Shown here piece by piece: positions 1 through 9,972 of a DNA stretch of 64,000 nt (within the stretch, counting starts at the first letter, position 1; the number at the start of each line of letters is the position of its first letter). The notes beneath the pieces are model-generated. The model ran no database searches, was not told the DNA's origin, and saw only the letters and a program-made list of their open reading frames with translations. The stretch spans positions 4,898,001 to 4,962,000 of the forward strand of contig NZ_CP115669.1 in NCBI RefSeq assembly GCF_029203285.1. The letters are read 5' to 3'. Both the position numbers and the translations under genes were made by a program. The stretch comes from Pseudomonas sp. PSE14 (GTDB taxonomy: Bacteria; Pseudomonadota; Gammaproteobacteria; Pseudomonadales; Pseudomonadaceae).

Positions 1-1136
1 CTCTGGTGGACAGCCTGCACCGCGACGCCCAGGAAGAAGCCAGGAGCATTTCCGCCAGTGCTCACAGCACCGTCATCAGCGGCAGCCTGATCCTGCTGAT
101 CTCTGGCCTGGTGCTGGGCCTGCTCAGCCTGTGGCTGGTCAATCGCAACCTGATCGGCCCGATTGCGCGCCTGATCGAGCACATCGCCCAGCTCAGCGAA
201 GGCAACTTCGGCGAGCGCGTCGACGCCAGCCGGCGCGACGAACTCGGCCGCCTGGCGCGCGCCGCCAACACCCTGCGCGACTTCCTCGCCGATACCTTCA
301 ACCGCTTGAAGCACAGCACCAGCGAACTGGACACCGCCAGCGGCGAACTGAACGCCATCGCCACCCTGATGGCCGAAGGCACCCGCGAGCAGTTCTCGCG
401 CACCGACCAGGTGGCCACGGCGATGCACGAGATGTCCGCCACTGCCCAGGAAGTCGCCCGCCACGCCTCCGACGCCGCGCGCGCCGCCGACGATGCCGAC
501 CAGCACGCCCAGCAGGGCGGCGAAGTGATGAAGACCACCATCGTCACCATCACCGAAATGAGCAACGAGATCGCCAATACCGCCGAAGTGATCCGCCGCC
601 TGGAAAGCGACAGCGGGCGCATCGGCAAGGTGCTGGAAGTAATCCGTGGCATCGCCGACCAGACCAACCTGCTGGCGCTCAACGCCGCCATCGAGGCCGC
701 CCGCGCCGGTGAAGCCGGCCGCGGTTTCGCCGTGGTCGCCGATGAAGTACGTACCCTGGCCCAGCGCACCGCCGAGTCCACCGCCGAGATCCACCAGATC
801 ATCGACACCGTGCAGACTGGTTCGGTCAACGCCCTGCGCGCCATCGAGAGCGGCCAGACCCGCAGCGAACAGGGTGTGGAGCGCGTCACCCAGGCCGGCG
901 AAGTGCTGCGCAGCATCACCCAGGCCGTGGAGGCGATCCGCGACATGAACCGGCAGATCGCCACCGCCGCCGAGGAGCAGACCTCGGTTGCCGAGGACAT
1001 CTCGCGCAACCTCACCGAGATCACCGCCATAGGCGCCACCAACGAGGAGAACGTGGTACGCACCCAGAGCGCCAGCCGCCACCTGCACGGCCTCTCCGGC
1101 GAGCTCGCCGAAGTAACCCACAAGCTCAGCGCCTGA
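1..1136 (+). CDS. Methyl-accepting chemotaxis protein, 3' part
   Basis: The gene runs in from the left edge, so the N-terminal sensor is missing. The visible part has one transmembrane helix (about residues 24-45 counted from the GTG at position 6), a HAMP domain (about 46-100) and a complete cytoplasmic signalling domain. The near-invariant hairpin tip, with the motifs [20 protein letters not shown] and [12 protein letters not shown], is encoded at about 655-755. The protein would couple a periplasmic ligand to CheA/CheW at the membrane. Ligand specificity cannot be inferred because the sensor lies outside the window. Confidence 0.95.
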   Translation, partial: LVDSLHRDAQEEARSISASAHSTVISGSLILLISGLVLGLLSLWLVNRNLIGPIARLIEHIAQLSEGNFGERVDASRRDELGRLARAANTLRDFLADTFNRLKHSTSELDTASGELNAIATLMAEGTREQFSRTDQVATAMHEMSATAQEVARHASDAARAADDADQHAQQGGEVMKTTIVTITEMSNEIANTAEVIRRLESDSGRIGKVLEVIRGIADQTNLLALNAAIEAARAGEAGRGFAVVADEVRTLAQRTAESTAEIHQIIDTVQTGSVNALRAIESGQTRSEQGVERVTQAGEVLRSITQAVEAIRDMNRQIATAAEEQTSVAEDISRNLTEITAIGATNEENVVRTQSASRHLHGLSGELAEVTHKLSA

Positions 1137-1422
1137 CCCGCTTCGGCCACAGGGACGTGGCCCCCTTCCCTTCGTACCGCGCGCGCCCATTCAACGGGAT
1201 TTGCCCGCGATCACATCATCTTCTTCGCGAAACGCCTTGTAATCGCCGCCCTTTGACTCGCCACGCGATCAGGCATAAGGTGCGCAATTCGCCCCGCAAT
1301 GGGGCGTCCCCGTATCGGCTTCGAAGCCTGATCGACATCCCGCGAACGGAAGGCCGTCCCGCAGTTACCGGACGAGCGAATCGCGGAGGATTGCTGCCAG
1401 GCACGTACCAAGGAACAGGAAG
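1137..1422. other. Intergenic region upstream of RND operon
   Basis: No gene is seen here. A short GC hairpin just after the chemoreceptor stop (GGCCAC/GTGGCC, about 1150-1167) may end its transcript but has no T run. A second small hairpin, CGCCCC/GGGGCG, lies near 1290-1307. A TTGACT hexamer at 1253-1258 is a weak -35 candidate for the efflux operon. No regulator gene is adjacent. Confidence 0.4.
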
Positions 1423-2535
1423 ATGTTGCGCCGCATGCTGCTCATGCTGGGCGTAGTTGCCGTCATCGTTGCGGTGCTCGCCGGCTCGAAATACCTCTCC
1501 ATCCAGAAACAGATCGCCATGTTCTCGGCGCCACGCCCACCGGTCAGCGTCACCGCGACCGACGCCGTGCAGCGCGACTGGCAGAGCCGCCTGCCGGCCA
1601 TCGGCACCCTGCGCGCCGTGCAGGGCGTGACCGTGACCGCCGAAGTCTCGGGCATCGTGCGCAGCATCCTGTTCGTCTCCGGCGACAAGGTGAAGCGCGA
1701 GCAGCCCATCCTGCAGATGGATGACGACGTCGAGCAGGCCACCCTGCGTAGCGCCGAGGCGGACCTGGGCCTGGCCAAGGTGGAATACGAGCGCGGCCGC
1801 AACCTGATCGACCGCCAGGCCATTTCCAGGAGCGACTACGACCGCCTCGCCGCCCAGCTGAACCGTTCCACTGCCACCGTGGCGCAGCTGCGCGCGGCGC
1901 TGGCGAAGAAGCGCATCCTCGCACCCTTCGACGGCACCGCCGGCATCCGCCGGGTGGACGTGGGCGACTACGTCTCGCCGGGCACCGAGATCGTCACCCT
2001 GCAGGACCTCTCCACCCTGCTGGTCGACTTCTTCCTGCCGGAACAGGACTTCCCCCTGCTCAAGACCGGCCAGGCCGTCAGCGTGAGGGTCGCGGCCTAT
2101 CCCGGACAGAGCTTCGAGGCCCGCATCGAGGCGATCAGCCCGCGGGTGGACAACGAGACGCGCAACCTGCTGGTCCGCGCCAGTATGGCCAACCCCGACG
2201 GCAAACTGCTGCCGGGCATGTTCGCCAACCTGGAAGTGCAGTTGCCCGACAGCGCGCCGCGCATCGTGGTACCGGAAACCGCCGTGGCCTTCACCCTGTA
2301 CGGCAACTCGGTGTACGTGGTTGGTCCGCAGAAGGACAAGGACGGCAAGGCGAAGACCGACGACAAAGGCCAACCGGCCCTCGCCGTGGAGCGCCGCTAC
2401 GTCAAAACCGGCGAGCGCCGCGAAGGCAACGTGGTGATCGTCGAGGGCCTGAAGGCCGGCGAACAGGTTGTGACCTCCGGCCAGCTCAAGCTCGACAGCG
2501 GCACGCCGGTGGCCATCGTTCCGGACGCGCAGTAA
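1423..2535 (+). CDS. RND efflux periplasmic adaptor (membrane fusion protein)
   Basis: A 370-residue HlyD/AcrA-type adaptor that bridges an inner-membrane RND pump to an outer-membrane channel. The N terminus is a hydrophobic anchor or signal (LLMLGVVAVIVAVLAGSKYL). It is followed by barrel-sandwich halves (GTLRAVQGVTVTAEVSGIV and ILAPFDGTAGI) flanking a short alpha hairpin, then beta-barrel and membrane-proximal domains. The ATG at 1423 follows AAGGAACAGGAAG. Length and partner resemble MexH of the MexHI pair, but identity to that pump is inference. The permease gene follows after 182 bp; no outer-membrane factor gene is nearby, so the channel is probably shared (OprM/OpmD type). Confidence 0.92.
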   Translation: MLRRMLLMLGVVAVIVAVLAGSKYLSIQKQIAMFSAPRPPVSVTATDAVQRDWQSRLPAIGTLRAVQGVTVTAEVSGIVRSILFVSGDKVKREQPILQMDDDVEQATLRSAEADLGLAKVEYERGRNLIDRQAISRSDYDRLAAQLNRSTATVAQLRAALAKKRILAPFDGTAGIRRVDVGDYVSPGTEIVTLQDLSTLLVDFFLPEQDFPLLKTGQAVSVRVAAYPGQSFEARIEAISPRVDNETRNLLVRASMANPDGKLLPGMFANLEVQLPDSAPRIVVPETAVAFTLYGNSVYVVGPQKDKDGKAKTDDKGQPALAVERRYVKTGERREGNVVIVEGLKAGEQVVTSGQLKLDSGTPVAIVPDAQ

Positions 2536-2578
2536 CAGACAGCAGTGCCATCGCCCATGCGAGGACTACGAGAGTCAA

Positions 2579-2699
2579 CGGATTTCGCGAGCTAGAGCCA
2601 GGCAAGGCGGCGGGGTACGGCGAAAGCGGAGTTGGCTGTAGCCAATGAGCATTTCGACGTACCCCGCCAACGCGGCATGGCCGACGCGCAGCAAATCCG
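2579..2699. repeat. Large palindromic intergenic repeat inside RND operon
   Basis: A nested inverted repeat fills most of the gap between the adaptor and pump genes. The outer arms are CGGATTTCGC (2579-2588) and GCAAATCCG (2691-2699). An inner arm pair is GCGGGGTAC (2610-2618) with GTACCCCGC (2659-2667), and the tip is TTGGCT/AGCCAA (2632-2645). It resembles a dispersed Pseudomonas intergenic repeat. In the transcript it could stabilise or attenuate the adaptor message. Confidence 0.75.
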
Positions 2700-2717
2700 A
2701 ATACAGGGATTGAGCTT

Positions 2718-5700
2718 ATGTTCACCGATCCATTTATCCGTCGCCCCGTGCTGGCGACCGTGGTCAGCCTGCTGATCGTCCTGCTCGGCATGCAGGCCTT
2801 CAGCAAGCTGGTGATCCGCGAATACCCGCAGATGGAAAACGCGCTGATCACCGTCACCACCTTCTATGCCGGCGCCAACGCCGAAACCATCCAGGGCTAC
2901 ATCACCCAGCCGCTGCAGCAGAGCCTGGCCAGCGCCGAAGGCATCGACTACATGACCTCGGTGAGCCGGCAGAACTACTCGGTGATCTCGATCTATGCAC
3001 ACATCGGCGCCAACACCGACCGTCTGGTGACCGAGCTGCTGTCAAAGATCGGCGAGGTGAAGACCCAGCTGCCGCCGGACGCCGAAGACCCGGTGCTGGA
3101 CAAGGAAGCCGCCGACGCCTCGGCGCTGATGTACATCAGCTTCTTCAGCGAGCAGATGAACAACCCGCAGATCACCGACTACCTGTCGCGCGTGATCCAG
3201 CCCAAGCTCGCCACCCTGCCGGGCATCGCCGAGGCGGAGATCCTCGGCAACCAGGTGTTCGCCATGCGCCTGTGGCTGGACCCGGTGAAGATGGCCGCCT
3301 ACGGCATCACCGCCGGAGACATCGACAGCGCGGTGCGCCAGTACAATTTCCTCTCCGCCGCCGGCGAGGTGAAGGGCGAGATGGTGGTCACCTCGGTGAA
3401 CGCCTCCACCGACCTGAAATCCCCGGAAGCCTTCGCCGCCATCCCGCTGAAAACCGCCGGCGATCGCCGCGTGCTGATGGGCGATGTGGCACGCATCGAA
3501 CTGGGCGCGGCGAGCTACGACGCGGTCAGCTCGTTCAACGGCATCCCCTCGGTGTACATCGGCATCAAGGGCACGCCCAGCTCCAACCCGCTGGACGTGA
3601 TCAAGGAAGTCCGCGCCAAGATGCCGGAGCTGGAAGAGCAGCTGCCGCCGAGCCTGAAGGTAACCATCGCCTACGACGCCACGCGCTTCATCCAGGCCTC
3701 CATCGACGAGGTGGTGAAGACCCTGGGCGAGGCGATCCTGATCGTCATCGTGGTGGTCTTCCTGTTCCTCGGCGCGCTGCGCTCGGTGATCATCCCGGTG
3801 GTGACGATCCCGCTGTCGATGATCGGCGTGCTGTTCTTCATGCAGATGATGGGTTATTCGATCAACTTGCTGACCCTGCTGGCCATGGTGCTCGCCATCG
3901 GTCTGGTGGTGGACGACGCCATCGTGGTGGTGGAGAACATCCACCGCCACATCGAGGAGGGCAAGACGCCCTTCCAGGGCGCCATCGAAGGCGCGCGGGA
4001 GATCGCCGTGCCGGTGGTGACCATGACCATCACCCTGGCCGCGGTGTACGCCCCCATCGGCTTCCTCAGCGGCCTGACCGGTGCGCTGTTCAAGGAGTTC
4101 GCCTTCACCCTGGCCGGTGCGGTGATCATCTCCGGCATCGTCGCCCTGACACTGTCGCCGATGATGTGCTCGCGCCTGCTGCGTCACGACGCGAACCCCA
4201 CGGGCCTCGCCCATCGCCTGGATGTGATCTTCGAGGCACTCAAGCAGCGCTACCAGCGCACCCTGCACGGCACGCTGAACAGCCGGCCGGTAGTGCTGGT
4301 GTTCGCCGCGCTGGTGCTGGCGATCATCCCGCTGCTGATGATGTTCACCCACAAGGAACTGGCGCCGGAGGAAGACCAGGGCATCGTCTTCATCATGTCC
4401 AACTCGCCACAGACCGCGAACCTGGACTACCTGTCCAAGTACACGGCCGAGTTCGAAGGCATCTTCCGCAAGTTCCCCGAGTACTATTCGGCGTTCCAGA
4501 TCAACGGCTACAACGGCGTGCAGACCGGCATCGGCGGCATGCTGCTCAAGCCCTGGGACGAACGCGAGCGCAGCCAGATGGAACTGCTGCAGGTGGTACA
4601 GGCGGAGCTGGACAAGATCCCCGGACTGCAGATCTTCGGCTTCAACCTTCCCTCGCTGCCGGGCACCGGCGAAGGCCTGCCGTTCCAGTTCGTGATCAAC
4701 ACCGCCAGCGACTACCAGTCGCTGCTGCAGGTGGTCGAGCGGGTGAAGAAGCGCGCCGAGGAATCGGGCAAGTTCGCCTTCCTCGACCTGGACCTGGCGT
4801 TCGACAAGCCGGAGCTGGCAGTCGACATCGACCGCGCCAAGGCCGCGCAGATGGGCGTAACCATGCAGGACCTGGGTGTCGCGCTGGGCGCGCTGCTGGG
4901 CGAGGGCGAGATCAACCGCTTCACCATCGACGGGCGCAGTTACAAGGTGATCGCCCAGGTCGAGCGTGCCTACCGCGACAACCCGGGCTGGCTGAGCAAC
5001 TACTACGTGAAGAGTCAGAGCGGCCAGCTGATCTCCCTGTCGACTCTGGTGACCTTCCACGAGCGCGCGCGGCCGCGCCAGCTCAACCAGTTCCAGCAGC
5101 TCAACTCGGCGATCATCTCCGGCGTGCCGATGGTCAGCATGGGCGAAGCCATCGACACCGTGCGCAGCATCGCCGAGGAAGAGTCGCCGCGCGGCTTCTC
5201 CTTCGATTACGCCGGCGCCTCTCGGCAGTTCGTGCAGGAAGGCAGCGCGCTGATGGTCACCTTCGCCCTGGCGCTGGCGGTGATCTTCCTGGTGCTGGCG
5301 GCGCAGTTCGAGAGCTTCCGCGATCCCCTGGTGATCATGGTCACCGTGCCGCTGTCGATCTGCGGCGCGCTGGTGCCGCTGTTCCTCGGCCTGTCGAGCC
5401 TGAACATCTACACCCAGGTGGGCCTGGTGACGCTGATCGGGTTGATCAGCAAGCACGGCATCCTCATCGTCGAGTTCGCCAACCAGCTGCGCCACGAACG
5501 CGGACTGTCGGTGCGCGAAGCGGTGGAGGAAGCCGCGGCGATCCGCCTGCGCCCGGTGCTGATGACCACCGCCGCCATGGTGCTGGGCGTGCTCCCGCTG
5601 CTGCTCGCCACCGGCGCCGGCGCGGTCAGCCGCTTCGACATTGGCATCGTGATCGCCACCGGCATGAGCGTGGGCACGCTGTTCACCCTGTTCGTCCTGC

Positions 5701-5774
5701 CCTGCGTGTACACGCTACTGGCCAAGGAGGACCCGAGGCCCGTCGACGGCAGCGCCCCGGCATCGGCGCACTGA
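2718..5774 (+). CDS. RND multidrug efflux permease (HAE1 family)
   Basis: A 1018-residue proton-driven inner-membrane efflux pump of full family length. It begins with the typical FIRRPVLATVVSLLIVLLG first helix. The TM4 proton-relay pair is visible in GLVVDDAIVVVENIHRH (about residues 393-409), and two large periplasmic porter/docking loops are flanked by the expected two sets of six helices. N-terminal wording such as YPQMENALITVTT and QGYITQPLQQSLASAEGIDYMTSVS is close to what I recall for MexI-type pumps. It pairs with the upstream adaptor to export small amphiphiles; the substrate is unknown. Confidence 0.95.
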   Translation: MFTDPFIRRPVLATVVSLLIVLLGMQAFSKLVIREYPQMENALITVTTFYAGANAETIQGYITQPLQQSLASAEGIDYMTSVSRQNYSVISIYAHIGANTDRLVTELLSKIGEVKTQLPPDAEDPVLDKEAADASALMYISFFSEQMNNPQITDYLSRVIQPKLATLPGIAEAEILGNQVFAMRLWLDPVKMAAYGITAGDIDSAVRQYNFLSAAGEVKGEMVVTSVNASTDLKSPEAFAAIPLKTAGDRRVLMGDVARIELGAASYDAVSSFNGIPSVYIGIKGTPSSNPLDVIKEVRAKMPELEEQLPPSLKVTIAYDATRFIQASIDEVVKTLGEAILIVIVVVFLFLGALRSVIIPVVTIPLSMIGVLFFMQMMGYSINLLTLLAMVLAIGLVVDDAIVVVENIHRHIEEGKTPFQGAIEGAREIAVPVVTMTITLAAVYAPIGFLSGLTGALFKEFAFTLAGAVIISGIVALTLSPMMCSRLLRHDANPTGLAHRLDVIFEALKQRYQRTLHGTLNSRPVVLVFAALVLAIIPLLMMFTHKELAPEEDQGIVFIMSNSPQTANLDYLSKYTAEFEGIFRKFPEYYSAFQINGYNGVQTGIGGMLLKPWDERERSQMELLQVVQAELDKIPGLQIFGFNLPSLPGTGEGLPFQFVINTASDYQSLLQVVERVKKRAEESGKFAFLDLDLAFDKPELAVDIDRAKAAQMGVTMQDLGVALGALLGEGEINRFTIDGRSYKVIAQVERAYRDNPGWLSNYYVKSQSGQLISLSTLVTFHERARPRQLNQFQQLNSAIISGVPMVSMGEAIDTVRSIAEEESPRGFSFDYAGASRQFVQEGSALMVTFALALAVIFLVLAAQFESFRDPLVIMVTVPLSICGALVPLFLGLSSLNIYTQVGLVTLIGLISKHGILIVEFANQLRHERGLSVREAVEEAAAIRLRPVLMTTAAMVLGVLPLLLATGAGAVSRFDIGIVIATGMSVGTLFTLFVLPCVYTLLAKEDPRPVDGSAPASAH

Positions 5775-5776
5775 AC

Positions 5777-5808
5777 GAAAAAGCCCCGCATCAGCGGGGC
5801 TTTTTCCA
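5777..5808 (+). terminator. Rho-independent terminator after RND pump
   Basis: The stem AAAAAGCCCCGC/GCGGGGCTTTTT has a short loop and a T run, and begins a few bases after the pump stop codon. It ends the efflux operon. Confidence 0.9.
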
Positions 5809-5827
5809 CCTACAGGGAGCTCCGGCT

Positions 5828-5858
5828 CTCATAGGAGCGGACCTTGTCCGCGAAATCC
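5828..5858. repeat. REP-type palindrome
   Basis: ATAGGAGCGGACC followed by TTGTCCGCGAA is the Pseudomonas REP pattern (TAGGAGCGGAC/GTCCGCG) and lies in the gap between the convergent RND and MFS genes. Confidence 0.7.
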
Positions 5859-5903
5859 CCGCAACGAAATACCCTCCTCCAGGCAAATACCGATGCCAGC
5901 ACC

Positions 5904-6028
5904 GTAGGGCGTATAACGCTCCGCGTTATACGCCGATCAGCCGTGGTCTCAGACGCCCGGCATGCTCCCGGCGTTGGCGATACGTCGTGGCGTATCGGCG
6001 TACAACCGCGAACGGTTGTACGCCCTAC
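5904..6028. repeat. GTAGGGCGTA..TACGCCCTAC palindromic repeat
   Basis: The outer arms are GTAGGGCG (5904-5911) and CGCCCTAC (6021-6028). Inside are two smaller palindromes, GGCGTATAACG/CGTTATACGCC and GGCGTACAACCG/CGGTTGTACGCC. A shorter relative occurs at 48809-48844, so this is a dispersed family in the genome. A truncated REP-like palindrome (GTAGGAACGAGC/GCTCCTAC) follows at about 6056-6078. Confidence 0.75.
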
Positions 6029-6084
6029 GACGGACCAAAGTGGTGAAACCGAACTGTAGGAACGAGCTTGCTCCTACGACGAGT

Positions 6085-7449
6085 TCAAGCCGGCTGGCGT
6101 TGCAGCCCACCGCTCGCGCGCTCTCCTTTCACGCTCCAGCTCTTGAGGTGCTCCAGGCTGGCCCGGTAGGGCTTGAGCCCCCGCGCCAGCAGGAAGGCGC
6201 CCGCCGTCAGCGCCAGCAGGCTGACGATCAGCAGCGAGTAGCGCAACGACATATCGTCGGCGAACACATAGTCGGTCACCAGGGCGATGGCGGTCGGGCC
6301 GACGCCCAGGCCGAGCAGCGTTACCACGAACAGGTAGATGGCCGACGCCTGGCCGCGCATGGAGTTGGGCATGATTTCCTGGATCGCCGCCGGGGCGACG
6401 CCGAACGGCATGCCGAGGAAGAACACGATGGGCGCCATCAGCACCGCCGCGGCATTGCCGTTATCGAGCAGCGGGTAGGCCAGGGTGAAGGGAATCGCCA
6501 GGACGGCGGCCAGCAGGCCCACACGCATGTTCGCATCGGTACGCCCGCGCTTGGCCCAGTAGTCCGCCAGGCGGCCGCCGCAAACGATGCCCAGACAGCC
6601 GAACACCGCGACGATGCTGCCGTACACCACACCCACATGGCCGGCATCCCAGCCATAGGTGCGAACGAAGAAGGTCGGTATCCAGGCGCCGCTGCCGTAG
6701 CTGGCGAAGGAGATGCAGGCAAAGCCGAAGTTATGGCAGATCACCGTCTTGCGGTTGGCGCGCAGGTAGGCGCCCACCTCGCTCATCGGCACCACCACGC
6801 CAGCGCCCACGCCACGCCGGGTCGGCTCCTTCACCGCCAGCATCAGCAGGGTGAAGAGTACCCCGGCGGCCCCCAGCAGCAGGAAGATCAGTTGCCACGG
6901 GCGCACTTCGCCGAGGATCGGCAGGTGCACGTCGCCCTGGGCCGAGGCGAACTTGATCACCAGGCCACCGAGCAGGAAGGCCAGGCCCGAACCCAGGTAG
7001 ATCCCCATGGAATACACACTGATGGCCGTGGCGCGACGGTGGGACGGGAAGCTATCGGCGATCAGCGAATAGGCTGCTGGCGACAACGCCGCCTCGCCCA
7101 CGCCAACGCCGACGCGGAACAGCAGGAAGTGCCAGTACTGCCGGGCCAGGCCGCAGGCGGCGGTCATGGCGCTCCAGATCAGCACGCCGACGGTGATCAG
7201 GCCGCGCCGGCTGCGGCTGTCGGCCATGCGCCCCAGCGGGATGCCACAGAGGGTATAGAACAGCGCGAAGGACAGGCCCATCAGCAGGCTCATCTGCGTA
7301 TCGCTGATCGCCAGGTCGCGACGGATGGGGCCGACCAGCAGGTTGAGGATCTGTCGGTCGATGAAGGACAGCACGTAGGCGACCATGAGGATCGCGACCG
7401 TGGACCATGCCACGAAGCTGGAGGGGTAGCCGTTATTGTTGTTGTGCAT
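6085..7449 (-). CDS. MFS transporter
   Basis: A 454-residue twelve-helix major facilitator with the cytoplasmic loop 2-3 signature GIPLGRMADSRSRRGLI (about residues 69-85) and a related loop in the second half (CGGRLADYWAKRGR). The sequence FIDRQILNLLVGPIRRDL near the first helix and the GVGVGEAALSPAAYSLIADSFP stretch are typical of the Spinster-like MFS subgroup used for organic anions and aromatic acids. The substrate cannot be stated. It stands alone on the minus strand, convergent with the RND operon. Confidence 0.9.
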   Translation of the reverse strand: MHNNNNGYPSSFVAWSTVAILMVAYVLSFIDRQILNLLVGPIRRDLAISDTQMSLLMGLSFALFYTLCGIPLGRMADSRSRRGLITVGVLIWSAMTAACGLARQYWHFLLFRVGVGVGEAALSPAAYSLIADSFPSHRRATAISVYSMGIYLGSGLAFLLGGLVIKFASAQGDVHLPILGEVRPWQLIFLLLGAAGVLFTLLMLAVKEPTRRGVGAGVVVPMSEVGAYLRANRKTVICHNFGFACISFASYGSGAWIPTFFVRTYGWDAGHVGVVYGSIVAVFGCLGIVCGGRLADYWAKRGRTDANMRVGLLAAVLAIPFTLAYPLLDNGNAAAVLMAPIVFFLGMPFGVAPAAIQEIMPNSMRGQASAIYLFVVTLLGLGVGPTAIALVTDYVFADDMSLRYSLLIVSLLALTAGAFLLARGLKPYRASLEHLKSWSVKGERASGGLQRQPA

Positions 7450-7731
7450 GCGGGCTCCTGGACGCCGCCAACGCGGCGATGGCGATGGGGAGAACCCGCA
7501 GGGTAGGCACTGTGGACGCCAGGCGCGCCCACTATCAGGTCTCTGAATGCGGGCGGCGACCGTTGGCTGATGAATGGGTGGTCAGGGATTGGCCGAGGGG
7601 TTTTGCTGGAAACACTTGTAGGAGCGAGCTTGCTCGCGAACAGACTGTCCGGCGGCTCCGGTGTTAAGCGGGTTCGCGAGCAAGGGCTGGGCGCCCCCCC
7701 CCCTTGGTCCTACAAAGAGCTGAGCCTGTGC
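7450..7731. repeat. Inverted pair of REP elements
   Basis: No gene is seen. GTAGGAGCGAGCTTGCTCGC at about 7618 faces an inverted copy (TTCGCGAGCAAG...TCCTACAA, about 7672-7715). Together they form a REP doublet between two minus-strand genes. The second copy contains an uninterrupted run of ten C (7694-7703), a possible length-variable tract or base-call problem. Confidence 0.75.
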
Positions 7732-8754
7732 TCAGCTCGCCGTCGACATCCGCTCACACAGCTTGGCCAGCGCCTTCGCCCAGAGCTCCTGGTCGTTCAG
7801 GCAGGGCACCAGCACCAGCTCTTCCCCACCCGCCGCGCGGAACTGCTCGCTGCCACGCTGGCCGATTTCCTCCAGCGTCTCGATGCAGTCGGCAACGAAG
7901 GCCGGGCACATCACCAGCAGGCGCTTCACGCCCTGCTTGCCGAGCTTGTCCAGCTGCGCCTCGGTGTAGGGCTCGATCCACTTGTTGCGCCCCAGGCGCG
8001 ACTGGAAGGACACCGACCAGCGCCCTTCCTCGAGCCCCGCACCCGCGGCGAAATCCTCCGCCGTGCGCAGGCACTGGCTGCGGTAACAGAGCGCCATCAC
8101 CTCATCGCTCATCCCACGGCTGCTGGTTGCGGTGAGATCGTGGCGGCGGTCCTTCACCAGCTTGCGGATGTGCGACTCGGGCAGGCCGTGGAAGCTCAGC
8201 AGCAGGTGGTCGTAGGGTTGTTCGAGATAGGGCTTCACGCTGTCCACCAGCGCCTGGCGGTACTCCGCCTCGGCATAGAACGGCGGCAGCACCTTGAGCT
8301 CCAGCTTCAGGCCGCGCTCGCGCATGACCCGGCGCGCCTCCTCGATGGCGGTGGTGGTGGTGCTGTCGGCGAACTGCGGGTAGAGCGGCGCGAAGGTCAC
8401 TCGGGTGATGCCCTGCTCGCTCAGGCGCAGCAGGGCCGACTCGATGGACGGCTCGCCATAGCGCATACCCAGCTCTACCGGCCCGTGCGGCCAGTAGGGG
8501 CGGATCGCTTCCTGCAGGCGGCGGCTGAGCACGATCAGCGGCGACCCCTCGTCCCACCAGATCGACGCATAGGCATGGGCCGACTCCTCGGGACGCTTGC
8601 GCAGGACCAGCGACACCAGCAGGCGGCGAATAGGCCACGGCAGGTCGATCACGTAGGGGTCCATGAGGAACTGATCGAGGTAGCGGCGCACGTCCTCGAC
8701 CTGGGTGGAAGCCGGAGAGCCCAGGTTGACCAGCAGGAGGGCGTTTTGGGTCAT
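7732..8754 (-). CDS. hemH: Ferrochelatase
   Basis: A 340-residue protoporphyrin ferrochelatase that inserts Fe2+ into protoporphyrin IX, the last step of protoheme synthesis. I start at the inner ATG giving [14 protein letters not shown], which is the usual N terminus; the upstream ATG adds eight atypical residues. Family signatures visible are LVNLGSP, the catalytic-region [14 protein letters not shown], and [17 protein letters not shown] near the C terminus. The TIGR01777 gene lies about 115 bp upstream on the same strand. Confidence 0.96.
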   Translation of the reverse strand: MTQNALLLVNLGSPASTQVEDVRRYLDQFLMDPYVIDLPWPIRRLLVSLVLRKRPEESAHAYASIWWDEGSPLIVLSRRLQEAIRPYWPHGPVELGMRYGEPSIESALLRLSEQGITRVTFAPLYPQFADSTTTTAIEEARRVMRERGLKLELKVLPPFYAEAEYRQALVDSVKPYLEQPYDHLLLSFHGLPESHIRKLVKDRRHDLTATSSRGMSDEVMALCYRSQCLRTAEDFAAGAGLEEGRWSVSFQSRLGRNKWIEPYTEAQLDKLGKQGVKRLLVMCPAFVADCIETLEEIGQRGSEQFRAAGGEELVLVPCLNDQELWAKALAKLCERMSTAS

Positions 8755-8868
8755 GCAATGTCCTTGGAATCGGTTCACGATCTCGTCGGGCGGGCCCGGT
8801 AGGGCTGCGCAGTTTACACGCAGCGATTTGCCGCACGGCCTGTCGCCATTGCCGCAGGGCGTGGCGGA

Positions 8869-9774
8869 TCAGCGCTGCTCGCGCAGCACGTCGGCCAGGG
8901 CGTCCGGCAGCTCGGGGAAGCGGAAGGTGAAGCCCGCATCGAGCAGCCGGCGCGGCACCACCCGCTGTCCACCCAATAGCAGCACCGACATCTCGCCGAG
9001 CATCAGGCGCAGGGCGAAGCCGGGTACGCCCAGCACGGTCGGCCGGTGCAGCGCTCGCCCCAGCTCGTGGGTGAAGTCGCGGTTGCGCACCGGCTGCGGC
9101 GCGCAGGCATTATAAGGACCCTCGGCGTCGGCCCGCTGCAAAAGAAAATCGATGAGGGCGATCTGGTCTTCGATATGAATCCAGGACATCCACTGCCGAC
9201 CGCCTCCCAGTTGCCCCCCTAGCCCCATGCGGAATGGCGGCAGCATGCGCTTGAGGAAGCCGCCCTCGGGCGCCAGTACCAGTCCGGTGCGTACCAACAC
9301 CACGCGAATATCCAGCGCCTTGGCCTCGCGGGCGATCTGCTCCCAGGCCAGGCACAACTCGCTCGCGAAATCCTCGCCGGCAGCCGCGCTGTTCTCCTCC
9401 AGCGGCCGCTCGCCGGCATCGCCGTACCAGCCCACCGCCGAGCCGTTGATCAGCACACCAGGGCGCTGGCTACGCGACTCCAGCCAGGCCAGCAGCCGCT
9501 CGGTCAGGCCCACCCGGCTGTCCCACAGCAGCGCCTTGCGCGCCGCGCTCCAGGGCTTGTCGGCGATCGGCTCGCCGGCGAGGTTGACCACCGCGTCCAA
9601 CGGTTCGTCGCCGTAATCCTGGAAGTCGGCGATCCCGCGCACCTGCTCGCCGCACAACGCGGCAACCCGCTGCGGCTGACGACTGAGCACGGTCAGGCGA
9701 TGTCCGGCCGTGCTCCATTGGCGGCAAAGTCGGCGGCCGATCAGCCCGGTCCCACCGGTCAACAAAATATGCAT
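8869..9774 (-). CDS. TIGR01777 family epimerase (SDR-type)
   Basis: A 301-residue extended short-chain dehydrogenase-like protein with the NADP-binding glycine motif at the N terminus (MHILLTGGTGLIGRRLC). The characteristic INGSAVGWYGDAGERPLEE segment follows, then the C-terminal DUF1731 (VPGFALRLMLGEMSVLLLGGQRVVPRRLLDAGFTFRFP). E. coli YfcH is a relative. The substrate is unknown. The start is the inner ATG at 9774, after AGGAG. It is divergent from the putative light-response cluster. Confidence 0.92.
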   Translation of the reverse strand: MHILLTGGTGLIGRRLCRQWSTAGHRLTVLSRQPQRVAALCGEQVRGIADFQDYGDEPLDAVVNLAGEPIADKPWSAARKALLWDSRVGLTERLLAWLESRSQRPGVLINGSAVGWYGDAGERPLEENSAAAGEDFASELCLAWEQIAREAKALDIRVVLVRTGLVLAPEGGFLKRMLPPFRMGLGGQLGGGRQWMSWIHIEDQIALIDFLLQRADAEGPYNACAPQPVRNRDFTHELGRALHRPTVLGVPGFALRLMLGEMSVLLLGGQRVVPRRLLDAGFTFRFPELPDALADVLREQR

Positions 9775-9972
9775 GGCGAACTCCTTGTCAGTGTGTCGCA
9801 CCTACCATCAGTCTGGACGAGACAGCGACGCTTGCACCTGCACCGGACAGCGCTGAAGGTCTACGCTGTATGTGCCGGAACCGGCTGCGCTCATTCATGA
9901 AGGAACCGATGAGACGCGGAAGGTTCCGATGATCGGATTTCTGCCGATCACGGGTGCGCTGGCAGTCACACG

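Noticed and set aside
3042..5495. Long minus-strand open frame opposite the RND pump (and a similar plus-strand frame from 3272)
   Set aside because: Histidine/arginine/glutamine-rich composition with no family features; these are shadows of a high-G+C gene on the other strand or frame.
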